Shown here one piece after another: positions 46,947 through 56,412 of a stretch of 64,000 nt of DNA; within the stretch, counting starts at the first letter, position 1; each line of letters begins with the position of its first letter. A model generated the notes under the pieces. That model searched no databases and was not told the DNA's origin. It saw nothing but the letters and a program-made list of their open reading frames with translations. The stretch comes from Sphingopyxis jiangsuensis (GTDB taxonomy: Bacteria; Pseudomonadota; Alphaproteobacteria; Sphingomonadales; Sphingomonadaceae): positions 327,425 through 391,424 of the forward strand of contig NZ_JAERPO010000002.1 of assembly GCF_016734905.1 (NCBI RefSeq). The letters are read 5' to 3'. The position numbers and the translations under genes were made by a program.

Positions 46947-48353
46947 ATGACGCGGACGCAATTTTTGGGGCTGATCGGCGGCCTCGGCCTGTTCGCCGCG
47001 ATGCTGCTGATGCCCGCGCCCGAAGGGATGGAACCGACCGCGCAGCGCGTTGCGGCGCTCACCCTGCTGATGGCGGTCTGGTGGATGACGCAGGCGCTGC
47101 CGCTCACCGTCACCGCGCTCCTCCCCTTCCTTATCGTTCCCTTCGCGGGCGTCATGTCGGCGCGCGAGATCGCCAACGAATATTATGATCCCATCCTCTT
47201 CCTGATCCTTGGCGGCGCCTTTCTCGCGCTTGCGATCGAGCGCGTCGGGCTCCACCGCCGCCTCGCGCTCGCGCTGCTCAAGCTCGCGCCGCCGACTTCG
47301 ACCGGTCTGCTTTTCGCGTTCATGGCGGCGACCGCGATGCTGTCGATGCTGATTTCGAACACCTCGACGACGCTCATCATGGTGCCGATCGCGCTCGCGG
47401 TCTTGCGCGCGGGCGGGATCGAAGCCGCCGAGACGCGCGGCTTTGCCGGAGCGGTAATGATGGGCATCGCCTTTTCGGCGTCGATCGGCGGGCTGGGAAC
47501 GCTCGTCGGCAGCCCGACCAACGCCATCGCCGCGGGGCTGATCGAGCGCGCGCTCGGCCTCCATATCGGCTTCGCCACCTGGGCGATGTACGGGATTCCC
47601 GTGGTCGCGCTCGCTGTCCCCGCCGCGATGCTCATCCTCCAGCGCGTCCAGCGACTGAAGGACCATCCCTTCGACGGCGCTGCCGCGTCGGGCGCGCTCG
47701 GGCATCAGGCGATCTGGTCGACCGCCGAGCGCCGCGTCGTCCCCGTCGTGGCGCTCGTCGTCGGGCTGTGGATGCTCCAGCCGCTGCTCGAGCCCTTCGT
47801 TCCTGCAGGCTCGCTCACCGACGGCACGATTGCGGTCGCTGGCAGCCTGCTGCTTTTCCTCCTTCCCGACGGCACCGGTCGCCCGCTCCTGATATGGAAA
47901 GAGGCCGACCGCGCGCCCTGGGGCGTCATCATGCTGTTCGGCGGCGGGCTCGCGCTCGCGGCGTCGATCACCGCGAGCGGACTCGCGGCCTGGCTCGGCA
48001 GCGTGCTCGCGCCGCTGGGTTCGATCCCGACCATCGCGCTCGCGGCGATCATCGTCGCGCTCACCATCCTCGTCACCGAATTTGCAAGCAATGTCGCGAC
48101 TGCAAGCGGGATCATGCCCGTGCTCGCCGCGCTCATCGCCGCGACCGGCGCCGATCCGATCCTGCTCGCGCTGCCCGTCGCAATGGCCGCGAGCTGGGGC
48201 TTCATGCTGCCCTCGGGCACCGGTCCCAATGCGATCGCCTGGGCGACCGAGCATATCGCGCTGCCGCGCATGCTGACGGCGGGGTTTGCGCTCGATATCA
48301 TCGGCGTGCCGCTGCTGATCGGCGTCATCTGGGCGATTGCGATGCTGGGGTGA
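46947..48353 (+). CDS. DASS-family (SLC13) anion/dicarboxylate:Na+ symporter
   Basis: This 468-residue membrane protein has about eleven helices and the two SNT-type substrate motifs of the DASS family: SNTSTTLIMVPIA near residue 135 and the later TEFASNVATASGIMP. The GTLVGSPTN turn (normally GGTATLIGTPPN) and LPSGTGPNAI are also present. It imports dicarboxylates or related anions with sodium. The substrate is not determined. Confidence 0.92.
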   Translation: MTRTQFLGLIGGLGLFAAMLLMPAPEGMEPTAQRVAALTLLMAVWWMTQALPLTVTALLPFLIVPFAGVMSAREIANEYYDPILFLILGGAFLALAIERVGLHRRLALALLKLAPPTSTGLLFAFMAATAMLSMLISNTSTTLIMVPIALAVLRAGGIEAAETRGFAGAVMMGIAFSASIGGLGTLVGSPTNAIAAGLIERALGLHIGFATWAMYGIPVVALAVPAAMLILQRVQRLKDHPFDGAAASGALGHQAIWSTAERRVVPVVALVVGLWMLQPLLEPFVPAGSLTDGTIAVAGSLLLFLLPDGTGRPLLIWKEADRAPWGVIMLFGGGLALAASITASGLAAWLGSVLAPLGSIPTIALAAIIVALTILVTEFASNVATASGIMPVLAALIAATGADPILLALPVAMAASWGFMLPSGTGPNAIAWATEHIALPRMLTAGFALDIIGVPLLIGVIWAIAMLG

Positions 48354-48413
48354 CGCGCGGCGCATTTCGCGCTAGTTGCGAATGAAACTATCTTTTCCAC
48401 AGGAGTCCTTCGC

Positions 48414-49742
48414 ATGCCCCCCATCGACAACAACGACCTGACCGGCACGACCTCGCAGCGCCGCGCGCCGAAGCAGGACGTGACCGAGATTGGCGGTCAT
48501 GCGCTGTCGCCCTCGACGCTGATGATGGGCTATGGCTATGACCCGATGCTGTCGGAAGGCTCGCTGAAGCCGCCGGTCTTCCTCACCTCGACCTTCGCCT
48601 TCGAAAGCGCCGCCGCGGGCAAGCGCCACTTCGAGGGGATCACCGGCAAGCGCCCCGGCGGCGCCGACGGCCTAGTCTATTCGCGCTTCAACGGCCCCAA
48701 CCAGGAAATCCTCGAAGCGCGGCTCGGCGTGTGGGAAAAGGCCGAAGACGCGCTCGTCTTTTCGTCGGGTATGTCGGCGATCGCGACATTGCTCCTCGCG
48801 CACGTCAACATGAACGACGTCATCGTCCATTCCGGCCCGCTCTATGCCGCGACCGAGACGCTGATCGCGCGCATCCTCTCGCGCTTCGGCGCCACCTATG
48901 TCGATTTCCCGGCCGAAGCCTCGCGGGGCGAAATGGACGCCATCCTCGCCCGCGCAAAGGAAATGGCGGAAAAGCAGGGCGGCAAGGTCGCGATGGTCTA
49001 TCTCGAAAGCCCCGCGAACCCGACCAACGCGCTCGTCGACGTGCAGGCGATGCGCGCTGCAGTCGAAGCGGCGTTCGGCGAGGACGCGCGGCCGCCGATC
49101 GCGATCGACAACACTTTCCTCGGCCCGCTCTGGTCGGCGCCGCTCCAGCACGGCGCCGACATCGTGCTCTACAGCCTCACCAAATATGCGGGCGGCCACA
49201 GCGACCTCGTCGCGGGCGGCGTGCTCGGCTCGAAGCAGTGGCTCGGCCCGATCCGCATGATGCGCAACACCATCGGAACCATCTGCGACCCCAACACCGC
49301 CTGGATGCTGCTCCGCAGCCTCGAAACGATCGAACTGCGCATGAGCCGCGCGGGCGAGAATGCCGAAAAGGTGTGCGCCTTCCTGAAAGATCATCCGAAG
49401 GTCGAGGGACTCGGCTACCTCGGCTTCCTCAAGGACGGACCGCAGAAGGACGTGTTCGACCGCCACTGCACCGGCGCGGGATCGACCTTTTCGCTGTTCA
49501 TCAAGGGCGGCGAAGCGGAGAGCTTCCGCTTCCTCGACGCGCTCAAGATCGCGAAGCTCGCGGTCAGCCTCGGCGGCACCGAAACGCTCGCCAGCCACCC
49601 CGCCGCGATGACGCACCTTTCGGTCCCCGACGAACGCAAGAAAGCGCTCGGCATCACCGACAATCTGGTGCGCATCTCGATCGGCATCGAGGATGCGAAC
49701 GACCTGATCGCCGATTTCGAACAGGCGCTGGCCGCAGTGTAA
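48414..49742 (+). CDS. Cystathionine gamma-synthase-family PLP enzyme
   Basis: This 442-residue Cys/Met-metabolism enzyme has the PPVFLTSTFAFES start region, YSRFNGPNQEILEARLGVWEKAEDALVFSSGMSAI and the PLP lysine in YSLTKYAGGHSDLVAGG. Later come IGTICDPNTAWMLLRSLETIELRM and SLGGTETLASHPAAMTHL. It performs gamma- or beta-replacement/elimination on cysteine or homocysteine compounds (cystathionine gamma-synthase, methionine gamma-lyase or similar). The long N-terminal extension before MGYGYDP is typical of a subgroup whose exact reaction is not established. Confidence 0.88.
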   Translation: MPPIDNNDLTGTTSQRRAPKQDVTEIGGHALSPSTLMMGYGYDPMLSEGSLKPPVFLTSTFAFESAAAGKRHFEGITGKRPGGADGLVYSRFNGPNQEILEARLGVWEKAEDALVFSSGMSAIATLLLAHVNMNDVIVHSGPLYAATETLIARILSRFGATYVDFPAEASRGEMDAILARAKEMAEKQGGKVAMVYLESPANPTNALVDVQAMRAAVEAAFGEDARPPIAIDNTFLGPLWSAPLQHGADIVLYSLTKYAGGHSDLVAGGVLGSKQWLGPIRMMRNTIGTICDPNTAWMLLRSLETIELRMSRAGENAEKVCAFLKDHPKVEGLGYLGFLKDGPQKDVFDRHCTGAGSTFSLFIKGGEAESFRFLDALKIAKLAVSLGGTETLASHPAAMTHLSVPDERKKALGITDNLVRISIGIEDANDLIADFEQALAAV

Positions 49743-49798
49743 GTCGCTTCGGCCGCGAGCAATGGCCGGGGATGACCGATTGCGGATCTCTATTTCAT

Positions 49799-49826
49799 CG
49801 TCATCCCGGCGAAGGCCGGGATGACG
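49799..49826. repeat. CATCCCGGC hairpin
   Basis: CGTCATCCCGGC-GAAG-GCCGGGATGACG is a perfect 12-bp stem with a GAAG loop in the gap between two convergent genes. It is the simple form of the repeat at 38839. Confidence 0.8.
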
Positions 49827-49900
49827 GAAAAGCTGGTATCCCTTCCCACTCCGAAACCGCCATTCGGTCGCACCCAAAAATGGCGCGCGCGATCGTCGTC

Positions 49901-50608
49901 CTATTTCCGCGCCCGCCAGTCGACCACCTGCCACCCCATCTTGGGCGCAAGGAGCCGCAGCGCGCGCGACGGCGTCGTCGCGACGGATTCGTCGGCGAAA
50001 TGCAGCATCGGATGGTCGGACACATGGTCCGAATAGGCGCGGATGTACGCGGCATCGCGCGTGATCGCATTGTCGGCCATCCAGTCCTGGATACGCGCGA
50101 ACTTGTCGAGTCCATAGCAATTGGGCCCCGACAGCCGCGCGTGGATATGGTCGGCGCCGTCGGGTTCGTCGAGCCTTGTCGCAAGCACGTCCTCGATGCC
50201 GAGCCGCTTGGCAATCGCATCGACATAGAGGTGGAACGAGGCGGTCGCGAGCAGCACGCGGTATCCTGCCGCGCGGTCGGCGGCGATCTGTTCGAGCGCG
50301 GCGGCGTGCAGCCCGCGCGCAATGACCCGGTCGGCATAGCTCTCGGCGAGCGGCGCGATTTCGTGGCGGTTGAAGCGCTTGCCGACGAGCAGGCGCAGGT
50401 TGATCGCTTTCAGCGTCGACCGGTCGATCAGCCGCACCAGATAGGCTAGCCCCGCAAGCGCCACGAGCGGGAGCAGCAGCAACCTCCACTGCTGGCGCCG
50501 CTGCGCTACATGGATCAGGAAACCGCTGTAGGTTCCCGCGCGCGTGATCGTGCGGTCCATGTCGTACATCGCGATGCGATGCGAAGGGTCGGTCGTCGGC
50601 AGGTCCAT
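49901..50608 (-). CDS. HAD-IB family hydrolase (SerB-like)
   Basis: This 235-residue phosphatase has the nucleophile motif MYDMDRTIT (DxD), motif II VLLATAS, and a later motif with SDHVSDHPML in the position of motif IV (usually GDSxxDxPML). Substituting SDHVSD for GDS is common in this IB subgroup. An extra hydrophobic cap (LLLLPLVALAGLAYLV) suggests membrane contact. Such enzymes include phosphoserine and lipid-phosphate phosphatases. ATG 50608 is preferred to GTG 50617. It is divergent from the Mla operon. Confidence 0.88.
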   Translation of the reverse strand: MDLPTTDPSHRIAMYDMDRTITRAGTYSGFLIHVAQRRQQWRLLLLPLVALAGLAYLVRLIDRSTLKAINLRLLVGKRFNRHEIAPLAESYADRVIARGLHAAALEQIAADRAAGYRVLLATASFHLYVDAIAKRLGIEDVLATRLDEPDGADHIHARLSGPNCYGLDKFARIQDWMADNAITRDAAYIRAYSDHVSDHPMLHFADESVATTPSRALRLLAPKMGWQVVDWRARK

Positions 50609-50694
50609 TACGGCCACTTACCGCTCGCACGCCGCCGCGCCAAGACCCGCACGGGACAGAGGGATTTGCTTGCCGTCATTCGGCAAATAATACA

Positions 50695-51816
50695 ATGTCG
50701 TCGGCGATGGCGGCATGGGCGGACTTCGAACACAGCGATGGGGCTGACGGAGCAGAGGTGCGCTTCTCCGGCCGCCTGACGCTCGCGCGGCTCGGCGACC
50801 TGCCCGCGCGGATCGAAGAGGTAGGGCCGATTTCGACGCTCGACCTGTCGCAGATCCAGCGCATCGACACGGTCGGCGCGTGGATTGTCACGCGAGCCGC
50901 CGCACAGCATCCCGGCGCCAGGATCGTCGGCGCAAGCGACGAGGCGCAGCGGCTGCTCGATGCGCTCGCGAGCGACAAGAGCGAATATCGCGTCCACGCC
51001 GACCGCCGCCCCGTCTGGGTCCGCATGCTCGAACAGCTGGGCACGTCGAGCGTCGCGATCTGGGACGAGCTGATCGGCATCATCGGCTTTTTCGGCGCGA
51101 TGCTCGTCGCCGTCTTCACCCAGATTCGCGCGCGCCGCCGCCTGCGCTGGAACGCGATCGTCACGCGGTTCCAGACCGTCGGCGTCGACGCGCTGCCGAT
51201 CATCGGATTGATGAGTTTCCTCATCGGCATTGTCATCGCGCAGCAGGGCGCGGTTCAGCTCGAGCAATTCGGGCTGGAAGTGTTCACGATCAACCTCGTC
51301 GGCCGCGCCTCGATCCGCGAGCTGGGACTTCTGATGACCGCGATCATGGTCGCGGGCCGCTCGGGGTCGGCTTTTGCCGCGCAGATCGGCACGATGAAAC
51401 TGACCGAAGAGGTCGACGCGATGCGCACGATCGGCGTGTCGCCGATGGAGGCGATCGTGCTGCCGCGCGTCGCCGCCTCGACGCTGCTGATGCCGCTGCT
51501 CGGCTTTTACGCCAGCATCTGCGCGATTATCGGCGGCGGTGTGTTTGCGTGGGTCGGGCTCGAAATCCCCCCGCTCACCTATATCCAGCGGCTGCGCGAG
51601 ATCATCCCGATGACCGATTTCTGGGCGATGCTGATCAAGGCGCCGGTCTTTGGCGTCCTGATCGGCGTCACCGGCTGCTATTCGGGGATGCAGGTTCGCC
51701 AGAATGCCGAAGAGGTCGGTCGGCGCACGACCGCCGCGGTCGTCGCTGCCATCTTCCTCGTCATCGTCCTCGACGCCTTTTTCGCTGTCTTCTTCTCGTC
51801 GATCGGGTGGAATTGA
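50695..51816 (+). CDS. MlaE-type ABC transporter permease with N-terminal STAS-like domain
   Basis: The first ~110 of its 373 residues are a STAS-like domain (FSGRLTLARLGDLPARIEEVGPISTLDLSQIQRIDTVGAW). The rest is the MlaE permease with VGVDALPIIGLMSFLIGIVIAQQGAVQLEQFG and LMTAIMVAGRSGSAFAAQIGTMKLTEEVDAMRTIG. It forms the inner-membrane channel of a lipid transporter that maintains outer-membrane asymmetry. STAS fusion replaces the separate MlaB protein. Its stop shares a base with the next ATG (TGATG). Confidence 0.93.
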   Translation: MSSAMAAWADFEHSDGADGAEVRFSGRLTLARLGDLPARIEEVGPISTLDLSQIQRIDTVGAWIVTRAAAQHPGARIVGASDEAQRLLDALASDKSEYRVHADRRPVWVRMLEQLGTSSVAIWDELIGIIGFFGAMLVAVFTQIRARRRLRWNAIVTRFQTVGVDALPIIGLMSFLIGIVIAQQGAVQLEQFGLEVFTINLVGRASIRELGLLMTAIMVAGRSGSAFAAQIGTMKLTEEVDAMRTIGVSPMEAIVLPRVAASTLLMPLLGFYASICAIIGGGVFAWVGLEIPPLTYIQRLREIIPMTDFWAMLIKAPVFGVLIGVTGCYSGMQVRQNAEEVGRRTTAAVVAAIFLVIVLDAFFAVFFSSIGWN

Positions 51817-52637
51817 TGGCGGAGTTCATCCAGCCCGAAAATTTCGACGTCGCGATCCGCGTCAACGGGCTCGTCAACCGGTTCGGCGATGCTGTCGTCC
51901 ACGACAATCTCGACCTTGAAGTGCATTCGGGCGAGATATTGGGCGTCGTCGGCGGCTCCGGAACCGGCAAGTCGGTCCTGATGCGTTCGATCATCGGGCT
52001 GCAGACGCCCACGGCAGGCGAGGTCGAGGTCTATGGCAAGACGCTCGACACCATCGCCGACGAAGAGGAATCGCGCGACCTGCGCCGCCGCTGGGGCGTG
52101 ATGTTCCAGGGCGGCGCGCTTTTCTCGACGCTGACGGTGGCCGAGAATATCCAGGTCCCGCTTCGCGAATATTACCCGCGCCTCGACCAGAAGCTGCTCG
52201 ACGAAATCGCCGCGTACAAGGTCGCGATGGTCGGCCTCCCCCCCGATGCCGGACCCAAATATCCCGCCGAGCTGTCGGGCGGCATGGTCAAGCGCGCCGG
52301 CCTTGCGCGCGCGCTCGCGCTCGATCCCGCGCTGCTGTTCCTCGACGAACCGACCGCGGGGCTCGACCCGATCGGCGCGGCCAAGTTCGACGAATTGATC
52401 CGCGAGCTTGCCGACACGATGGGGCTGACCGTCTTCCTGATCACGCACGATCTCGACACGCTCTATGCGACCTGCGACCGCGTCGCGGTGCTTGCCGAAA
52501 AGCGGGTGATCGCGGTGGGGACGATCCCCGAACTGCTTGCCACCGAGCATCCGTGGATACAGGATTATTTCAACGGGCCGCGCGGCCGCTCCGCCGCGGA
52601 TTGCCACGAAGCGCACGGCGCCGCGCCGGAACGATAG
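51816..52637 (+). CDS. MlaF-type ABC transporter ATP-binding protein
   Basis: This 273-residue ATPase has Walker A GGSGTGKSVL, signature LSGGMVKRAGLARAL, Walker B ALLFLDEPTAGLDPI and switch His in LITHDLDTLY. The start VRVNGLVNRFG...LDLEVHSGEILGVVGGSGTGKS is MlaF-like. It powers phospholipid transport with the MlaE permease. It is coupled to the permease gene, and the MCE gene follows 10 bp later. Confidence 0.93.
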   Translation: MAEFIQPENFDVAIRVNGLVNRFGDAVVHDNLDLEVHSGEILGVVGGSGTGKSVLMRSIIGLQTPTAGEVEVYGKTLDTIADEEESRDLRRRWGVMFQGGALFSTLTVAENIQVPLREYYPRLDQKLLDEIAAYKVAMVGLPPDAGPKYPAELSGGMVKRAGLARALALDPALLFLDEPTAGLDPIGAAKFDELIRELADTMGLTVFLITHDLDTLYATCDRVAVLAEKRVIAVGTIPELLATEHPWIQDYFNGPRGRSAADCHEAHGAAPER

Positions 52638-52647
52638 GAAAAGGGTG

Positions 52648-53589
52648 ATGGAAACGCGTTCGAACAATGTGCTGGTGGGGGCGTTCGTGCTCCTCTTCAC
52701 CCTCGCGCTCGCCTTTTTCGTCGTATGGATGGCGAACGACAGCGGCGGCGACCGGCGCGAATATGACATCTTTTTCAAACAATCGGTCGACGGTCTGAAC
52801 AAGGGCGCACAGGTGCAATTCTCGGGCGTCCCGGTCGGACAGGTGCGGCAGATCGAGCTGTGGCGCGACGACCCGCAATTCGTCCGCGTGCGCATCGAGG
52901 TCGACGAGACGGTGCCCATCCTGCAAGGCACAACCGCCGCGCTCGAAGGCGTCGGCTTTACCGGCGTCTCGCAGATCGCACTCGACGGTGCGGTCAAGGG
53001 CGCGCCGCCGATCACCGACAAGGGGCCTGCAGGCCGGCCCGTCATCCCCAACCGCATTGGCGGGCTCGGCGAGATATTGAACACCGCGCCGCAGCTCCTC
53101 CAACGCCTCTCGACGCTCACCGAACGCCTCGCCGAACTCGCAGACGACGAAAATCAGGCTAGTTTCAGCGCGATCCTCAAAAATGTCGAACAATCGACCG
53201 CGATCCTCGCGCGCAACGGCCCCGCGATCGAGGCCGCACTCGCCGATACGCGCATCGCGATCCAGCAGACGGGTACCGCCGCCGAACAGATCGGCAATCT
53301 GGCCGCCTCGGCGCAGGGCACGATCGACCGCAACGTCGACCCCGCCATGGCGAACCTGCGCGATACGCTGAAATCGGCCAACGCGTCGATGAAGACGCTG
53401 GAGAGCGCGATCGCCGATGCGCGCCCCGGCCTGCAAACCTTCAGCGAAACGACGATCCCCGAAGCCAATGCGCTGATCCGCGACCTGCGCCGCACCTCCG
53501 CCTCGCTATCGAGCCTGACCGACAAGCTCGACCAGCAAGGCGCGGGCGCAGTCATCAGCGGCAGCAAACTGCCCGATTACAAGCCATGA
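52648..53589 (+). CDS. MCE/MlaD-family substrate-binding protein
   Basis: This 313-residue protein has one N-terminal membrane anchor (NNVLVGAFVLLFTLALAFFVVWM) and an MCE domain (about 38-110: YDIFFKQSVDGLNKGAQVQFSGVPVGQVRQIEL...TGVSQIAL). A long helical coiled-coil-like tail follows. It holds lipids between the inner-membrane ABC unit and the outer membrane. It overlaps the lipoprotein gene by 4 bp. Confidence 0.93.
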   Translation: METRSNNVLVGAFVLLFTLALAFFVVWMANDSGGDRREYDIFFKQSVDGLNKGAQVQFSGVPVGQVRQIELWRDDPQFVRVRIEVDETVPILQGTTAALEGVGFTGVSQIALDGAVKGAPPITDKGPAGRPVIPNRIGGLGEILNTAPQLLQRLSTLTERLAELADDENQASFSAILKNVEQSTAILARNGPAIEAALADTRIAIQQTGTAAEQIGNLAASAQGTIDRNVDPAMANLRDTLKSANASMKTLESAIADARPGLQTFSETTIPEANALIRDLRRTSASLSSLTDKLDQQGAGAVISGSKLPDYKP

Positions 53590-54212
53590 GGAAAAACTCG
53601 ATGCCCCATCGTTTCCGTTCGCTCCGCACGTCGGCGCTGGCTGCCATCGGCGCGCTTGCGCTGTCGGGCTGTTTCAGCCTCGGCGCCAAACCGCCGCCCT
53701 TCCTGCTGACGCTCGACCCCGACGCGGCACCTGCAGCGGGCACTGCACGCACCGCCGCCGACGCCGCAACGCTGACCATCCTGATCCCCACCGCCCCGCA
53801 AAAGCTGCGCACGACGCGCATCCCGGTGCAGCAGGACGGAGCGAGCGTCGCCTATGTCAAGGACGCGCAATGGGTCGAGGCGCCATCGCGCCTGTTCCAG
53901 CGCCTTTTGTCCGAAACGGTCGCCGCGCGCACGAACCGCGTCGTGCTCGACGAGGGGCAATATCTGACCGCCCCCGGCGAACAGCTTGCGGGACAGTTGA
54001 TGGAATTTGGCGTCGATGCGCGCACCAACGAGGCCGTCGTCGTCTATCAGGCGATGCTCGTAAACAGCGGCGGCAAGACGGTAACGCAGCGCCGTTTCGA
54101 GGCGCGCGAACCGATCGGCAGCGCAGTCGAGGCCAAGCCGGCTGGCGAGGCGCTGACGCGCGCCGCCAACCGCATCGCGGGCGAAGTCGCGGACTGGCTC
54201 GGCGGCGCCTGA
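53586..54212 (+). CDS. ABC-type transport auxiliary lipoprotein (PqiC-like)
   Basis: This 208-residue protein has a signal peptide with lipobox LALSGC. Its body follows the ABC-transport auxiliary component pattern (TLTILIPTAPQKLRTTRIPVQQDGASVAYVKDAQWVEAPSRLFQRLLSE and DEGQYLTAP...LMEFGVDAR). It is an outer-membrane-directed lipoprotein that completes the transport chain. Its presence as the fourth gene shows that this is a self-contained MCE operon. Confidence 0.9.
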   Translation: MRKNSMPHRFRSLRTSALAAIGALALSGCFSLGAKPPPFLLTLDPDAAPAAGTARTAADAATLTILIPTAPQKLRTTRIPVQQDGASVAYVKDAQWVEAPSRLFQRLLSETVAARTNRVVLDEGQYLTAPGEQLAGQLMEFGVDARTNEAVVVYQAMLVNSGGKTVTQRRFEAREPIGSAVEAKPAGEALTRAANRIAGEVADWLGGA

Positions 54213-54257
54213 CGGGGCTCACCGGGCACGCTGCGCGGGCCCGGTGGCTTTTGGCAA

Positions 54258-55187
54258 TCAGGCCGCAACCGCCTGCGGCGGTGCAATCTCTCCGCCCCCG
54301 GCCAGCCATCCGGCACATTCAGCACCCAGTTCGGCAAGCGCTCGCGCTTCATAGGCGGCCACATCGGCGTCGGTGAGCAATTCCTGCCAGCGACCGTTGC
54401 TGCCCTTGTTGATGAAGGTCGCTGCGCCGCCCTGGAAAATGGTGCCGCCAAGCGGCGCCGCCTTTTCGGCATTGGCCTTCATCCAGTCGAAGCTCGAATG
54501 AAGCACCGCCCGTTCAAAGGCCTCGTCGCTGAGCTCGACCTCCAGGAACGCCGCGACCTTGCGGATCGTGCCGGGCAGGTCGCGCTTCATGTCGGCGAAG
54601 TGGAGCATCAGCATGTTCGGCAGATGGCGGCCTTCCCACCAGGTCCGGACATTTTCCCACAGCGACCAGAAGGGCGCACCGTCCTGATCGAGCCAGCGCC
54701 GGAAAAAGGCGACGACATCGGCCTCGGGGTGTTCGAGCGGCGGGCCCACACGCCCGGGCACCGAGTTCAATATGTCATAGAATTCGGGAACGAAGTTGCT
54801 CGCATGGTTGAACATGCTCCACGCAATGTCGCGGCCGTCGCGCGCGATATAGATATGCTTGATCTCGGGCCGATAGACAAAGGCGTCGAGCGGGAGGTGC
54901 GTCTTGATGAAGCGGCGATGCGTCTGGGCATCGAGCAGCGCGAATTTTTCCTCCTCGGTCGGCAGCCGCAGATCGAGCCACGGCGAAATGTCGGCGACGC
55001 GGACGTCGGGATCGCCCTGGAACAAAATCTGCCCGACGATCTGCTGCGTCCAGGTCGTCCCCGACTTGGCATAGGTGCTGACGATGACGTCGTCGGGACG
55101 GAACGCAAAACGATTCCAGATTGTCGAATCCATGTGGTGATTGTGAAACTCGCGCGTCTTGCGCGGATATTGCGGCGTATCGAACAT
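54258..55187 (-). CDS. PAPS-dependent sulfotransferase
   Basis: This 309-residue sulfotransferase has the 5'-phosphosulfate loop STYAKSGTTWTQQIVG near residue 40 and HIYIARDGRDIAWSMFNHASNF for the 3'-phosphate. FIKTHLPLD holds the expected catalytic-region His. This is the Sulfotransfer_1 family that sulfates hydroxyl groups of small molecules with PAPS. The acceptor is not known; a lipid, steroid-like or exported compound are options. It is divergent from a LysR regulator. Confidence 0.9.
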   Translation of the reverse strand: MFDTPQYPRKTREFHNHHMDSTIWNRFAFRPDDVIVSTYAKSGTTWTQQIVGQILFQGDPDVRVADISPWLDLRLPTEEEKFALLDAQTHRRFIKTHLPLDAFVYRPEIKHIYIARDGRDIAWSMFNHASNFVPEFYDILNSVPGRVGPPLEHPEADVVAFFRRWLDQDGAPFWSLWENVRTWWEGRHLPNMLMLHFADMKRDLPGTIRKVAAFLEVELSDEAFERAVLHSSFDWMKANAEKAAPLGGTIFQGGAATFINKGSNGRWQELLTDADVAAYEARALAELGAECAGWLAGGGEIAPPQAVAA

Positions 55188-55386
55188 TTTCCCTCCAAAA
55201 GGCAGGGTCGCGGCCCCGCATGCGCGATACGGTGCCGTGACGTCCGCCAGACATTCGCTTCGAGCCCCGGCCGATAGCGGATTGACGTTGTTGCTGGTGA
55301 TGCACCCTGCCCCGGCCTCCGCATCAATATGCGAAAGCTTGCACCTATTGCGCCCCTAACGGGACGGCTGCGCGCGGCCAATCGAA

Positions 55387-56412
55387 ATGCTTGCATCGGG
55401 CGATGCAAAAGTGAATAGGCGACAGGTGAACTATCGTTGGGATGATGTTGCCGTTTTCCTGGCGCTTCTCCGCGAAAGGACGACGGGCCGCGCGGCAGCA
55501 TGTCTGGGCTGCAGCCAGCCCACTGTCGTCCGCCGCATCGCCGCCCTGGAAGCGGCGAGCGGCCTGACGCTCTTCGACCGCAGTGCCGCGGGATTCATCC
55601 CGACCGAGGCCGCAATGCAACTGGCCGCGGTCGCTGAACGCATGGAGCGCGCGGCGCAGGACCTTGACGGGGAAATCAGCGACCTTCGCGGCGATACGGC
55701 ACAGGTGGTGCGGCTGACCTTGCTCGATCATTTCGAACGGCTGTTCGTCCCTATCCTGTGCGCCTATCGTGATCACTGGCCCGACGTCCGCGTCGACATG
55801 TTCGCGAGTGACCGTATCTACGACCTCGCGCGGGGCGAAGCCGATATTGCCGTTCGCGGTCGCCTCAATGCCGAGGACGATGCGCTGGTGTCGCGGCGGC
55901 TGCCCGACTGCGCATGGACGCTCTATGCGCCCGCCGACATGCCGGACGATCGGCGGCCTGCGGGCTGGCACGATCTCGATAGCCACATCGTTGCCCTGCC
56001 CGACGAGATATTATCCCGACTGCCAATCTTCTTGCGGCTCGCCGAGGCGACGGCACGGAGCGGCCGCACGATGCGATGCAACAATTATAATTCGCTGCGT
56101 TCGACCGTGATAACCGCGCGCGCGATCACGGCGCTGCCGCTGACCGTCGGCGACCATGACCCCCTGCTGGTGCGCTGCTTCGCGCCGCCGCCCGAATTCG
56201 ACGTTCCGATCTACCTGATCGGCCGGAGGGCATCGTTGCGGCGCCCTTTCGTTCGCGACCTGTTCGAGCGCATCGACACATATTTCGCCGAGCATCCCGA
56301 ATTTCTGACCGGCCATCGCCGGACCGGCCCGTCGGCTTCGTCGACGGGCGGACCGGCAGCCGCCACTCAGAGAGCGTCGGTCGACACGTCGAACCCCGAC
56401 TGCTCGGCATAG
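55387..56412 (+). CDS. LysR-family transcriptional regulator
   Basis: This LysR protein has its HTH near the N-terminus (VAVFLALLRERTTGRAAACLGCSQPTVVRRIAALEAASGLTLFDRS) and a substrate-binding domain of about 200 residues. The first ATG (55387) is inside a palindrome that looks like its own operator, so the real start may be GTG 55411 or, better, GTG 55426, which gives VNYRWDDVAVF. The divergent sulfotransferase gene is the natural target. The last 46 bp overlap the UrcA gene on the opposite strand. Confidence 0.9.
   Translation: MLASGDAKVNRRQVNYRWDDVAVFLALLRERTTGRAAACLGCSQPTVVRRIAALEAASGLTLFDRSAAGFIPTEAAMQLAAVAERMERAAQDLDGEISDLRGDTAQVVRLTLLDHFERLFVPILCAYRDHWPDVRVDMFASDRIYDLARGEADIAVRGRLNAEDDALVSRRLPDCAWTLYAPADMPDDRRPAGWHDLDSHIVALPDEILSRLPIFLRLAEATARSGRTMRCNNYNSLRSTVITARAITALPLTVGDHDPLLVRCFAPPPEFDVPIYLIGRRASLRRPFVRDLFERIDTYFAEHPEFLTGHRRTGPSASSTGGPAAATQRASVDTSNPDCSA
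55391..55408. promoter_or_regulatory. Palindromic LysR operator candidate
   Basis: TTGCATCG-GG-CGATGCAA is a perfect 8-bp inverted repeat and includes a T-N11-A type core. It lies between the sulfotransferase and LysR genes and covers the first ATG of the LysR frame. Confidence 0.55.

Noticed and set aside
46851..48365. 504-codon minus-strand frame
   Set aside because: Antisense shadow of the DASS transporter, with Arg/Asp/Gln-rich unstructured translation.
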